This document shows, piece after piece, positions 45,368 to 59,000 of a stretch of DNA of 64,000 bases (the first letter of the stretch is position 1; every line of letters starts with the position of its first letter). Location: assembly GCA_027604005.1 (NCBI GenBank), contig JADGJT010000022.1, forward strand, positions 49,761-113,760, in the 5' to 3' direction. The notes under the pieces were generated by a model. It had not been told where the DNA came from and searched no databases. It worked only from the letters and a program-made list of their open reading frames with translations. The stretch comes from Dinochytrium kinnereticum (taxonomy: Eukaryota; Chytridiomycota; Chytridiomycetes; Chytridiales; Chytridiaceae). The translations under genes and the position numbers were made by a program.

Positions 45368-46137
45368 CCATAATAAAGAAAATTAAACGTTAACAACGCT
45401 TCCTTCGATGAAATCATATCTTTTCTGCTTGTCAGTGTGCATCTTTAGGCTGGGACGATCTAATAAGAATGCCCTAAATGGGGCTGATCGTGTTTAACAA
45501 TTTTCTGCAGTATCAACAATGAAAGGAAAACCCAAAAGCTGGCAAAACTGACCGGGAAAGAAACTAGAAGCAAAACAGTGTTTAAAAACAAACAAACAAT
45601 CGTTTCCAACCAAGAGAAAAAGAAAGGAAAGGATGTAACGGTGAAGGATACGTGTAAGAATTAGAAAGGGGATGGTTCGATTTTGAAAAAGAAAGAGAAA
45701 CAAAAAAAGCGGCATATTACAAAGTTTAAAATAGAAACGACAAGACTGAAAAAGAAATGAGAGCAAATGATGAAAAGGATACAAAAATAAGAAGAAGAGC
45801 GAGTTCCAAGTGAACTAATCAAGAAAAAATTTCTGGCATTTCAAAAAATGAATTATCATAAATACCAAAACAAAACGCATCACAGCAATTACAGAAGAAA
45901 GAAACCTAGATCGCAAAAGAGTACGAAGGATTTGCAATAGGCTAAAGTAAAAGTGAAAGGTCCCAATCAAAATCAAATAACGGAGCTAAAATATGAAAGA
46001 GCATGTCCTTTTTGGAACGACTGAGCGACACCGAAACCCAGCCTTATTTACGTTCATGGATCCGCTAATGTACCAGTACCGGCCCTTTGCCCTGTTTGAG
46101 ACTCCCCAAATCCATTCGAAGATCCGAAGGAGGAACC
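45368..46137. other. Convergent 3' region, A-rich
   Basis: 770 bp between the HCCS stop and the NDT80-like stop. Very A-rich on the + strand (T-rich when read from the NDT80-like gene), with AATAAAG-type signals at about 45372. No gene or RNA recognised; probably 3' untranslated regions. Confidence 0.5.
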
Positions 46138-49100
46138 TTAGGCGTCTGAAAGGGCTGGCAACCCTGTTCCGACGTAAGCCTCTTCTTTGCCTATAAAGGC
46201 CACTGTGTTAGATTCATTCGATAATCCCGCATTCCTTCCTAATTGCATCTCCAGGCCCTCTATTCCCATATTCATTCTAAAATCATTTATCACCATGCCG
46301 CCATCAAGATTCGGCCCTATGCCTCCTAGGTCCATAGGCATGCCCATATTTCCCTGAAGATCCATAACAGCACCTCCAAGAGAAATCTCGCCGTTAACAT
46401 CCATTCCATCCTTCAAAAGGCCTTCCATCCCCACGGGAACATCGGAGGCTCCTCCTGAGAGATCAATAAAATTCATTCCCAGCTGAGTCATATGGTGGTC
46501 ATTCAGGTCGGGTACGGGCATAGCTTCAGGGGCCATTGCTAGCGACGACGAGGTTGATGGCAATTCGGTAGAATGTCGCTGGGACTCATTCGGGTCAGCC
46601 ACATCGCTAGCACTTCCTTCCCGTCGAAACCCCTCATCGTCAATAAACGATACGTTGGCTATTGTTGGTGTTGATGGGATATAGATCGGTGTTGAGGATA
46701 AGCTTGGAGACGACATTGAACCATCTGATGATAAGGCAAGGGATGAAGTTGACGAAAGACGAGTCGGCTTAGAGACCTTCGATCCGAAGTTGATCGGTGG
46801 TGAAGGTGTCGTTGTAGCCGGTAACTCGTAACTATTAGTCTGCGCACCATCTATCTGGCTATTCGCCGTTACCTGAGCCGACTGGGGCCCAAATTGAAGG
46901 TTATCCCCATTAATGGCCAAACCGTTCACGAAGTTTAGATGAGATGTGTCAGATAGCGTCCTCCTATGCCCAGCATGCCCCATTTGTCCAGGTGATATTC
47001 CAAAAACGGCATGTTGCAGTGATGGATTACCAGGAGAGTACTGAGTAGGTATAGCCTCATTGATACTCGCAAGCGACGATCTTCGAAAATCGACCCCAGC
47101 AGCACTATCGATAACCCCCATCGATGTCACAAAGGAACTAGAAGGCGGATAATGTTGATGAAGGTTTACCATAGAAGCTCGACGCGCAAGCGCCGCGTTA
47201 GCTATCGTCGAGGACGGAACTATAATGGGTGATGCTGACGAAGAAGCAGCAACAGTTGAGGGGACCGAGAGCGGTGACGGGAATGAGGCTACTGACGGAG
47301 AGCCGATCCCGACTGTAGCAGATGCGGACGCAACGGGTGATGCACCAGACATCTTCGCCGCAATAGCTGCAATAGACGCTCTTCGAAGATGGCTTGCTGG
47401 GGAGGAAGGCACCGTACCAGAAGGTCCAGCGGTTCCTGCATTGGATAAAGATGAAATATCACTTCCTATACTATCTGCACTGCCCGTTGAAGACCCCTGA
47501 ACAATTATAGGTTGCGGTCCTGATGAGAGGGGATGAGCCGCTTCGGGTCTCAGACTAGCTAACGAGCCCCTCCGCCCTGGAAGCTGAAGGAACATGGGGA
47601 CCGACGGACGACGAGGAATAGATGCTGAAGGGTCGGACGATACCACCGCTGCCCCCGGGGTAGGCGGGGATACGCCTGATTCTGGATAAGCAAGCTTGCC
47701 CCCAGTATCGCCTTCGGGGGGGGAAGAAGAAATCGACGTGGACAATGCCGCCACACCGCCAATCATGACGTTAGCACTCTCATCTATCATAGGAAATCCA
47801 AAAACTGGGCCTGTGGCCGATGACGCAGACCCCGGTTCAAGGTCAAACCTTGAGTCAAAGGATGAGTAAGATGCGTCGGTCGTAACCGATGTATAAGAAG
47901 CTTCCGAATCCGCGAGCGATACCAATGAATGTGTTCTACCCCTCATCCATAAAGGGTTATGGCCCGTAGCTAACCCTCCAGGGAATTGATAATGATACCC
48001 AACAAATCCATTTGGTACCATTGCACCTCCACTGACACCTGACCCCATCGGCGAGAAGGGACTCATCGGTGCAAGACCAGCAGGACTATTTATCAATGCC
48101 ATCGAAACCTGCCCCATTTCTTCCGACATAACAGGATGCACAGAATGCACAATGTTAGATGGCGTCACGTCCATAGGAGTAGATGAAGAATGGGCATGGT
48201 GATTATACACAGGGTAATGTCCGTTTGCTGGGTAGGGATGGGGGGAAGTGATTGAAGATACAGAGGATGCAGAGGACGGTCCGGCAGTCAGGAATCCATT
48301 GGGAAGGATCTGCGGCGATGGGTAATCCATAACTGGACTTTGCAACACATCCGACGACGTTCCTCCCTCGAAGAAGGTTGAACTGAATCGACGGGGGTAT
48401 GTCCCCTGACCTGCAAACACAGGTGCTGAGCAAGGTCCCGTCGTTGGCGTCGATCCACCATTCGTGGTATCATTGTAGTGGCTAGGAGATCTGCCCCTTA
48501 CAACCAAACGCAATGACTCAATGCATGCAACAGGTATTTCAAGGTTGTCGGCGGTGATAGCAATCAAATCCACGCAGATAACGTAGTACTGTTTCGCCTG
48601 TTTCCGCTTAACGCTGCTCGCCGTTGCTGACTTAAACTGTAACCTCTCAAATGTCACCACTCCAGGATTGGCCATGGGTCCAGTGAATTCGTAGGGGTTC
48701 CCACCAGGCATCAAGGTTTTTGGCAGTGGGATGTTCTGCGGCCCCTTGTCACGTTTGGCTGTGTGCTGGACAATGTCTATCCTCTTGTCACTGGTGGCTA
48801 CACGCGCCCCTAGGCCAATGCTAAAAGCCGTGACAGTGTGAATCCTTCCCGTCGATTCTTGAAGACAGCAAGGAACGTCGACTGTATTCCCATGCTCGTC
48901 TAACGTGGAGAAAGCACAGGACATCTGGAAATAGTTCCGTCGATAGCATGTCCAGTCATTATCGGCAAAAAAGAAACCGCGGTCAATCTTTGGATTGATA
49001 GTCACGTTGTAGCTTAAGAGTAGGGTTAGCTTACTGTCTAAAAGGAAGAAGAGATGAGACAGATTAGGCACTCACTATCTTGTTCGGTCCAAAGACAGGA

Positions 49101-50862
49101 TTTGAGCCAGCGGTCGCGTTTGCCTAATGGATAAGGTACCAAATATTATGTGTCGGGGAAAACAAAAAGGTTAGGTTACCCAAGACACGAACAGGAAGAA
49201 AAAAGTGGTGTGGGGAAATTCAGAGAAAATTTTGTGCCCATCACTGTGTCTGCCACTGCTTGGATGGTCACCTCAGAATTGAGCGCGTGAGGCAAGCCAA
49301 CCAAGCAGGTCCAAGATCACATTAATGCACCCAAACGCAATTAAAAAAGGGAAAGGGCACAGGGAAAAAAAGGAAGTGGCCGCGAAGGTTTGCCTATCCT
49401 GGGGGTTGCAAAGCACTCCTTCTACACTAGCAAATAAGAAGAGATGGTATCTTGACCCCCACCAAGAATTTAAACCAACCATCCGAGAAGCGAAAAAGGA
49501 ACCGAAAAACAAGAGGGTCTATAATCTCAGGTAGGAGAACTCAAACACTTCGATGGTGAAGAGGCGAGGAAACCGAAGGATTACTCACCCAAAGAAGGTC
49601 ATGACATCCCCAAAGCCAGAGATATGATTCCCTCTCCGCCTCCGGCTAGTGGGAGAATGCAAGGACGAAAGATGGGAGGCTGAAGGCATGACAAGCGGAA
49701 TCACCGAGTAGTATGGAGATCCCGGCGACCCATCATGTTGCTGCTGCTGCTTGCCTGCTGCCACCGCCGATGTTGTGGAAACAGCCGCTGCCGCCGCGAC
49801 CATGGCCATCGTTGTGGCCGCGGATCCAGAGGAGTGCGTTCCAACTCGCATGCCGCCTTGGCAGGATGCGGAGAACTGCGAAAAGGACGTATTTAAGCTG
49901 GATGTCTGACCAGCAAAAGGGTTTTGGTAGGGGTGGGAGTGGTGGTTCATGAGGGAAGGAGCTGAGGCCGGCGGAGCTGCCACGGAGGGAGTCAGGCGGA
50001 AGGAGGTATTGATGAATAGCTTCTTCTCAGGACGACCACCTCCAGTGCCATTTGCGCTGGTGGCTCCGTTGGATCTCGAGGATGCAGATGAAGGTTTGCC
50101 CCATAAGTCTTTTTTGACAGCGGCCGCCTGATTCATTCGAGATGCCCTCTCTGGAGATGTCGATCCGGTGTTAGTTGGCGAAGGAGGTAAGGGTTCATTG
50201 CTTGCAGTCGGTGGCTTTGAAAATGCGTTTGGAATTTCACTTTCGTCCACGGGCGTAGGGGATCCACTATTTGCCGACGGCATAATCATGGGCGATGAGG
50301 GGAAACCCTCGGCCGCAGCAGCCGCTGACGATGCAAAGGATCCTGCGATCGTCATACTATCGCCCATCCCATGCGCAATTTGCGAATTAGCTGCGGAACC
50401 AACGAAGGTGTGATGGTGATAAGCCGGCTGCTGTTGTGGAGCGGCAGGATATGGGAGATGGCTTTTGTGGAGGGTTGGGTGTCTTGATGGATCCATCGAT
50501 GCGTTGGATACCGTGGATGAAGGGATGATCGGAGTTGCACCGCTTTTGTAATCGTGATAAAAGGCGGTTGGTTAGTATCAGCTTGGACAATAAAATATAC
50601 CTGGAGCCGATGGAGCTGCTACCCATTGAAGTGAAGCAGCACCCCAACAGCTAGAATTTATACCCCAGGGTTTCAAATTAGGTATAAAATCCGCTAACCT
50701 CACAAGGTTTGAAGGCAGGGAACTCAAAGAGGGAGGTGTCGAAGGTGCCATCGTTCCAATAAAAGTAGGCGGTGACGATGTTGGAGGATGAATAGATGAA
50801 GATACATCACTCGCTGCCGTCTCAGCTGATGAGATGGGCGGAGGCTGAGAAACAGCTTCCAT
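46138..50862 (-). CDS. NDT80/PhoG-type transcription factor, 1359 residues
   Basis: Sequence-specific factor with an Ndt80-fold DNA-binding domain, as in meiotic Ndt80 and protease regulator XprG. Exons 50862-50699, 50618-50601 (18 nt), 50542-49589, 49123-49076 and 49033-46138 give 1359 residues. Residues 1-380 are Ser/Pro/Ala-rich, with poly-Ala and poly-Gln runs. The DNA-binding domain (about 375-600) starts TRPLAQILSLDRTRY and includes INPKIDRGFFFADNDWTCYR, RNYFQMSCAF, SIGLGARV, QYYVICVDLIAI and ESLRLVVRGRSPSHY. The remaining about 760 residues are low-complexity, Ser/Gly/Met-rich and end in an acidic Met-rich tail. The 465-nt intron before the domain is the longest here. The start was chosen at the ATG that opens the joined frame. 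Confidence 0.85.
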
Positions 50863-51468
50863 ACCGTCAATGCTACCAGTGTGGTGGGTGGATGCAGCTG
50901 CAGTTGCGATAATTAAAAGCAGTGATAAACTCTCAGTGCCTTGTGACCCTTTGCTCCACAACACAATAGCAGCCCCTCGCCCCTCTCAAACACCCAGCTC
51001 TCCGTCTGCCTGATCGGTCTCTCCTTTTCCAAACAGGCCAGAAGAGTAAAAGATAACGCACACCACTTCCTGAGAAAATTAATCCCAATTCTGTCTGAAT
51101 GATCCGTAGCTTGCGGCGGTGAGCCGTCCCCTTCTCTCCCTATGTATGCGAAGAGCCTTTTGAGATAAAGGTTGTCCGTCTGCCTGCCTGCAGCAGCAAG
51201 CAATGCAGCAATAATGGGAGTGTGTGCAAAAGCTTCTGATACTGGTCAGTTGAGTTAATGTTACGTGAATGTGAAGGTGGTGTGAAGGGTGAAAATTCCT
51301 CCGTTTGTTTCGTATTTTTTTGTTACAAAATTTGTCACTCAACAAGGCCCAATTGGCTGGTGGCACTACCATCCGCCACCCCCCACCTCCTTCAACCTAA
51401 CACCCAACCTGATCGTTGTTTACTATCAGCCCTGCGTTTCAACCAAAGACTAATTCTCTTCCAAATTT
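50863..51468. other. Leader/promoter region of the NDT80-like gene
   Basis: About 600 bp between the RRP46 stop and the NDT80-like start, both on the minus strand. It has frames without conservation and a C-rich tract (about 51360-51400). It most likely holds the promoter and 5' leader of the transcription factor. Confidence 0.45.
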
Positions 51469-52739
51469 CTATATAGGCTGGGGGAGGCGCGTCGGTCTGC
51501 CAACAATGTCCGGAAACTCCTTGTTTAGCTTGCGCTCAACTGCCGCCCGATAGAACTCTTGAACCTTTGTGACAGAAGCCTGGCAGAGCTCGTAACACTG
51601 GTCAAACTGGTTGTTCGCAACCGTTCAAAATTGATGGGAATATCAATGTGAGCTTCACAAACCGGACGAGTCGAAATGATAAGATGCGATGTAAAAATAG
51701 GAAACTTGCCTCTTCCTGTTCAAAAACCCCAGTGGAAATCACAGTGATGACATTCTCGGGGTTGATGTTGTCGAAAGCGAATACATGAGTTGATGCCGCA
51801 TCCTGCTTTCACCAATTAGTGAGTAAGGTAAGCAAGTGAATATGTCTAGTGTAAGAATATTTATCCAGAAATCACCTTAAGCTCTTCCAAAGTAGGATCT
51901 AATATCAGGGTGCCGTCTTGTTTTGTCATGCAAGTCACCGATGCCGCCATCGCCTTCAACGGAACGCCAGCGTCCAGTAGGGCAAGAATGGCTGCATTAA
52001 TTGACGTCGAGAGCATCTGAATGTCAATTGAAGCAATTAGTGTGTCAGAGGAAGCATTGTGAAGCGAAAACCATATGTAAACAACGTACACCTCCGTCAT
52101 CTGACATTATCTGCACAGTTATCTCAATGGCGGTACGGGGATGCATTGAAGAAAGGACAATTGAGCTCGTAAGCTCCTTGATAACCCGCTCGTAATGCCG
52201 CTCTGTTGTTCCTGAATAAGCAAACCATCGACAACAACGGAGTTAGTAACTGAGACGGGTTGGCACCTATGATGCTCGTTGACAAGTAAGCACCTGAAAA
52301 CCCAACTAGTGGCTTCAAATTCACTTCCACGAACGCACGATCGATGAGCTCATCTCGGAGTTTGACCTCCTTTGGTCCGTACACAGCTGCTAGTGCTGAG
52401 GACTTGTCTATTTCACCCATGAGCATGCGATGAGTGCGCGGCTTGGTTAGAGAAGAAAAATGAGGAAATAAAAATGCAGTGTGAATCAATTTCCAGCTTC
52501 TGCATGAATCAGCTCTGGTATAAGCCAGAAAGAATCCTCCCACAAAACCTGAAATGGCAAGCTTTATCATTCCCAAACTCAAAAACAGCGGAAAGCAGGC
52601 TCGCAAGAAGTAAACCATCCTGACCAAAAGAGAATCTCGCAGAGCCATCTGCCCTCTGCAGTAGTGATAGCATTGTAGACATTGGGCGAATTTGATATTC
52701 AGAACGTCCGTCTGGCCGAGCATCCTGCATTTCAACCAT
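51469..52739 (-). CDS. RRP46: Exosome complex subunit RRP46 (EXOSC5)
   Basis: RNase PH-like ring subunit of the RNA exosome, non-catalytic in fungi. It starts MVEMQDARPDGRSEYQIRPM, then LLQRADGSARFSF, SSALAAVYGPKEVKLRDELI, VEVNLKPLVGFSG, SSMHPRTAIEITVQIMSDDG, INAAILALLDAGVPLKAMAA, KQDGTLILDPTLEELK (the DGTLxLDPT block is specific to RRP46), then DAASTHVFAFDN. It ends QEFYRAAVERKLNKEF then LPQPI. The join between the first and second exon (GTCAGG donor near 52623, acceptor at about 52412) is the least certain; other introns are 40-75 nt. An in-frame extension upstream of 52739 is probably untranslated. Confidence 0.85.
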
Positions 52740-53090
52740 CCCGTAATAGTATAAATTTTTTGGCTTTTTTTCCAGTCTTAGCGTACCATTATCGAGGGTA
52801 AAAACTATGAGTAGCCCGGGTGGCGTTAAATCGCATAGCAATCCATGAATGCCACAAATGAAGGATGCTGATGACGCATCTGCATTCATGCATGCATGTG
52901 GAGGTTGATACGTGTTGGCTGTACTTGGCTGTATTTCCCTGCGTCTGATGGCTGTCCAAGTCTCAAAAGATTGTCATGACTGGTACATGACAATCTGTCA
53001 GCAAAAGTTTGACAATACCTCTAAGCAAGAGCAAGTGACTGATTCTGAACGTCTTCACCGGAGATATCCATTGATGCCCACATAGCCACA
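52740..53090. other. Divergent intergenic region RRP46/AK9
   Basis: 351 bp between divergent start codons. It contains CATGCATGCATG (52885-52897 region) and CTTGGCTGT repeats; no gene seen. Confidence 0.45.
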
Positions 53091-56000
53091 ATGCTCACTC
53101 CACCTCAACTTCCTGCTCACCTGCCTCCAGGTTACGGCAATGATATGGAGCACATCTTGGCTTCCATCCCCCCACCGAGACTGCCTCCTAAATTCGATCG
53201 AAACTGTCTCGTCATCATGGGAAAGCCAGGTTCAGGAAAGACAACGCTTGCAAGAAGAATCGCGGCTGCAATGTCGGTAGAGCTTGTTTGTCCAGAGCAT
53301 GTGGTTGAGAGGGTCGTGGCTTCTGGAGATGGTGATGGAGATTTTGAAGGAGACGGTGATGAGGGGAATAATGAGGAGGAGGGAGTATCTGGCGAGGTAG
53401 AGGGAGAGCAGCAATCCGTAAAGCATGTAGAAAGGACGATTGAGGAAGAGGTAGGATCTAAATGGAAGTTTTGGTTTTTTTTTCCCGTTCAAATTGAATG
53501 CCACCGATCTCCTGAATCTTTTGATAGGTACGAAGCATGCTCAAAGCTGGAAAGCAAGTCACAAATGAGATAATGATGAAACTCCTAGAGGAAGCTGCAA
53601 ATTCCGAAGATTCTCAATACAAAGGATACGTCCTGGATGGACTTCCTCATCCTGGTCCTCACCAAAAAACTACACCGCCAAAACCCTCCACAGCAACTGG
53701 AGGAAGAGTTAAAACACCTTTCTCACGGGAGGGTGCAGCCCAAAAATCCACTGCTCCCCTGATTTCGCCAGATCTGAGACTCATGAAGGATATAGTGGAA
53801 ATCCATCAGACCGGATTCAAGCCCATTCTGATCAACCTCAATATTGAAGAGGGCGACTTGATCCAAAGGAGAGAAAGCCAATGGCTGGATCCAGTTACTG
53901 GTACCTTGTATCCCGGAGCGCAGATCTCTTACACGAAGAAACGAAGAGCGGAAGGCTGGGTTGACGGGATGCTGGACTCTGAAGGACTGAAATCCGAGGA
54001 TGAGGAAGAGGAGTCATGGAGCTTTGATTACAATTTGGATGACGAAAATGAACGCGAGGGAGACTATGGGAGAGAAAATGATGATGACAATGAGAAGGAT
54101 ATTGATGCTGCAGAGGATGAAGATAGGAGTGACGACGCGATTGATGTGAATGGTGATGGGGCGGCTACTGGGCGGTCTGGAAGTGCGAGAAGGGCGGCCA
54201 GGAGGCTGAAAAGGAAGCTAGCAGGAGAACCCAAGAAAATCCGGTTGGAAAATAAGGTTGCGTGGCCTTTGATCGGAAAAGAAATACTCGAAAGGTTGGT
54301 GTTCTAATAATATTTGAAAAGTCTTTTGTCACTCACTCACTAAAATCTTCATCACTGAATTCACCTTGTAACAAGATTGATCAAACGCCCAGAAGACACT
54401 TACGACGAACTAGTGAAGCAAATGAACGACTACGCATCCATAGAGCATGATTTGACAGAACTGACTTTGCAGCTCTTCGATCATATGGCGATAATCCAAA
54501 TTGATGCGACTCAGCACCCGGACCTCATTGTTAGAAATGTTATGGAAAGACTGCAGTCTATGGGTGTTCCCACATTCTTAAATCCTGTTATTCCTAAGAA
54601 ATTGGAGGTGCCCGACCGAGGATTTAGAGGTAAGGCACCTGTGGTCACTTAGTAGCCAATATTTTAATAACCCATGAGTAATGGCTTTCTAGGAGTTCCG
54701 GAAGCGGACGTGATCAACTACCTATCAACCTACGACCTCGAGGAAGGTGAACCACCCAGAGAGGCCAGCATGTGGGGCCGGTACTGTCCAGTAACATATG
54801 TAGAAGAAGCTTCCCTTATCCAAACAGCCATGGCATTCCCGGTCTCTTATCGAGGAGAGATATACTTTTTAAACTCCGAGGATTATGTCAAGAAATTCAT
54901 ATCGAATCCAGACAGGTTCCTCTGCAGACCACCTCAGCTTCCTCTTCTGACTATTTGCGTTCTCGGAGGGCCTTTCACGGGAAAGACGACTCAGAGCGAG
55001 CTGCTTGCAAAAATTTATGGCCTGAAACTTCTTTCTGTGGATCAGATTCTGGAGCAATGGAGTTTGGATAGCGATCAACCAACGTTATTAAAGAGGAATC
55101 CATTTTATGCACAAATAGTGAAGCGGTGCAAGGCGGGAAGATCGATACCGCCTGAGTTAATGATCGAGGTTTTGAAACAGGCACTTCAGGAAGAAAAGAC
55201 GAAGAATGGAGAAAATGCGGTGGGGCCTTTTCCGCGCAATTTATATAATTAACATGAATCTGTCTATATTTTTCTTCATTACTGTTTTAAGACCAAGGGC
55301 TGGGTTCTTGACGGATTTCCTCGTACCTTGGATCAAGCTTCCGCTATGATTGCTGCTGAAATCACTCCTCAGTATGTCATGGTATTGACGAATGGTTTGT
55401 AATCTTGCAAACACTATCCTGCCAACCATTTATATCTCACCTTTTTCAAAAACATTACGCAGATATCAACGACGATGCTGTCAGAGTCCGCTTGAAATCT
55501 CACCAGGCAAACTCCCGCACTGGCCTCGCATGGAGCGAAGCAACAAAAAATCAAAAACCGTCTAGCCCTCCCCAAATCAGCCTGCCAAACACTCCAGGGA
55601 TGGCAAGTAACATGGGAAGCTACGCCTGTACAACCCCATTATATGCCAACAAACCGTCTTCCGGTGGTCTCAAAAGCATACAACCAAGCCCTCCGACAAC
55701 TGCGCCTCCCAACGCCACGGTGAGCTCAGCTCGATCCCGACCGATTTCAGGGAGCAAAATTCTTGGATCCCGTCTAAGCTTTACATCTGGCCCTCAACAG
55801 GACCCACTTCCACCTCTACAACAGCAAAACCTTGAGGCAAAGGAGGTCAGATCGCCGTACGCTATGCCCCCTATCGCCATATCCATGTATCCCTTCTTTG
55901 ACAACCTTTACAACGGCTTTCGAGAGGAATTTCAGACAATCCTCAAGCTGCTTCAAGACAACAGCTCATTGATCTTGCAGATTGGCGCTGAGCAGGGGAT

Positions 56001-59000
56001 CCCTACTGTTCTTTCAATGATTCAGACGGCTGTCGACCCGTTCTTGCCGAAAGCTCGGTCGTTGAATGCAAAGCAGATTGCGGAGTTGCCAGAAAAGATT
56101 GAACTAGGGTTCACTAAAGATTTTTGTCCATTCGCTTTGAGACAGGCGAATATATTGCAGAAAGGGGATACTAGTATCGCTGTGAAGTATGAGGTAATGA
56201 CGAATACCTCCCACTTTCTTTCTTTCGTCCTTTCTGTCTTTTTTTATCTTCTTTGCATTTACGGTCTATTGAGTTTCAAGCAAATTTTAACGCATACTTT
56301 ACTCTGGCAGTCAAAATTATACCAACTTTCTAGCGAGGAAGCACGAACTGCGTTCGTAATTGAGCCACACAATTTTGTTAACTTCGTCTTGCCAATGAGG
56401 CCGCCTCCTCCCAGGATGTTCATCCTTGGCCCGAGTGGTTCTGGCAAAGTAAATTCCTCTACATTCATTTTACTGGCCATTTACTTAACTTACTAATCAC
56501 AATTCCTACACTCCCTCTGTAGACCACTATTATAAAGTCTCTGACACCATGGAACGTTCCAACTCTTACGTTCAAGCAATTAGTGAACGAATTCTCGAAG
56601 GTCGTAGACCCTGATGAGCGAGACGAAATCGACTATATGATGCGCGAAAACGCTGGTCTTTTATCTCCACTTATTGTGCAAGACATGATCACATACCTAT
56701 TCCAAAAAGAAGTAAGACAATTACACCATCCCTTCCTTAGAGGACACTAATATTCCCTTTTTTGAATCGTAGCCCTATGCATCCAAAGGGTTCCTTTTGG
56801 AAGGTTTTCCGAGAACAAAGGTTGAAGCAGAGGTTCTTATCAAGCACAACCTCTTTGTAGACGCCTTTGTTAATCTTACGGTTGAGCCCGACCTGGCAGC
56901 AAAGAGGATTTTCAGGGACATTCATTCTGCTGTGATTGCTGCAAAAAATCGATTAAAGGAGGCTGAAGCAATTTACGGTATTGAGAGCCTCGAGTACGCG
57001 ACGGCTTTAAATGAAAAAGAAGAGGAAGAAAAGAAGATAGCAAAGTCAGAAGATGAGTTAATGGAAGAATTAACTGATCTGTATGAATTTTTATTATTAT
57101 GCGTTTCAAATGTTTTATTGATGAATTCTTTTGTGAGGCAATCTAAACTAGCTTAATTTTTTTGGTTTTATTGAAAGAGCGGAGAAGGAAAATATGAGAG
57201 TCTCGGAAGTAATCAGTTCGGTGGACGGAAACTGGTCAGTCCCAATCATCGAGCTAGATGGGACGAAATGCATAAGACCGGTAGTTGCAAGTCTACGCCA
57301 AAAGCTTAAGCCGATATTTGAAGCAGTAAGCTTGTATAGATGTTTTTCGATTGAAGACAGGCAATTATGTTAATTCTCCCAATAACAAAAAATCCCAAAA
57401 AGCGGGGGAGCATTTTCTCGAACGCTATTAGGGTGGAGAAAGCCGATGCAGAAACCTTACTCCGGCTTGGTATAAAATCGTACAGCGCGTTCGGTCAGTA
57501 TTGCCCAGTCGCGATGGCGAAATCCGCATCAGTCTTGCAGAGGCAGATTGGAACAAAGCCTATTGTATACGGGGATCATATTTACTTTGTAAAAGGAGAG
57601 GCTCAGGTCAAGGTTTGTTTGCACTTTATGCGTAGTCATAGTTGTTTACTATTTATATTAACATCATGCAATAAACATGCTACACTCATAGGACTTCTTA
57701 GAGAATACCCTGGGATACATCTCACTTCCACCTCCAAAGCCTGTCGTTAGGCCACGCGTATGTATACTCGGTCGTCCTAAGTCCGGAAAGTCCACACTTG
57801 CAGCCAAGGCCTGCGCAGAGTTAGAACTGATTCACCTGACGATACCATCGGTTCTGGATAGTTTGCTTGCTCGAGGTGATAACTGTAACCTATCTTTAAA
57901 GGTAAATTTGAAATCCGGCCAGTCCCCAGGGTTTAAAACGTTTACTTGCAGATAAAGTCCCTTCTCTCTGAAGGTAAAGCATTACCCGACGACCTCATCA
58001 ACGAGGCGCTTTTGAAAGTGACAGCACGAGGAGTATGTCAGGCGAAAGGCTGGATTTTAGATGGATACCCGCAGACATTGTCTCAGGCAGAGTACCTAGA
58101 AAAACGTGGATTCATCCCCCATTTAATCGTACAACTGGATCTTTTGGACTCATCCATGATCAAAAGGACTTTAGAAGACTTTAAAGAAGACGCCAAGTAC
58201 GTCCTATCATCTTTCAAAATTATAACAAAAACAAACAAAAACGCAGGAATCTACGACCAGATCTTAACTTTGAGCCTGTTGTAAGAGATCGTGACGAGAA
58301 CTATAGAGCTGAGATTCAGGCTTTAAACTCATTTTACGATAAACGTTACGCGAATTGGGTTGTTTTGGACGCATCCAGATCAAAATGGTCATTAAAGAGC
58401 ACGCTAAAGGACTACCTAGAAGGTGCGACAACAAGGCGACAAAACTACGTGGATCTGAGAACAAAGGGTATGGACGGGTGTTATTAAATGTGGATATTTA
58501 GCTTTCAAAATTTTAGGTCGAGCAGCTCCAGTTGGAAACATTGGTCTGAGCTTAGCTCATCTCTCACGCCAAATGGGGAAATATGGGGAATACTGCCCCG
58601 TGAATCTTCTAGATCGAGGGGAGTTAGTCAAAGGACCTTTTGACACGACTTTCACAGCAGAGTATCAGGTATACTTATTATCGAAATTTCACTGACTTTT
58701 GTTAAGAATCGGTATTATCGAATGTCTGACCTTGATGCGTTAGAAGCCTTCCTACATGCGCCTGAGAGATATGTGTCTGGCCCAGATCTCCCAGAATCTT
58801 TGCCGGAAAGGAGGCCAATGACGGTTTTGACGTTCCCACGGCAGCTAGAACTACAAGGATTCTGTCCAGTTACTTACTATGAAGGGCCGCAAGGGTAAGC
58901 GTTGAAGTCATGCAAAATTGAAACTGGCTCTTTTAGGTCTTTTGGTAGCATGGTAACAGGACGATTGGATATGATTGTCGAATACGAACAAAAGCTTTAC

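Noticed and set aside
47225..47500. Plus-strand acidic 91-codon frame
   Set aside because: Shadow of the Ser/Ala-rich tail of the NDT80-like gene.
52509..52889. Upstream extension of RRP46
   Set aside because: In frame with the RRP46 start but not conserved; RRP46 proteins begin close to the RPDGR motif.
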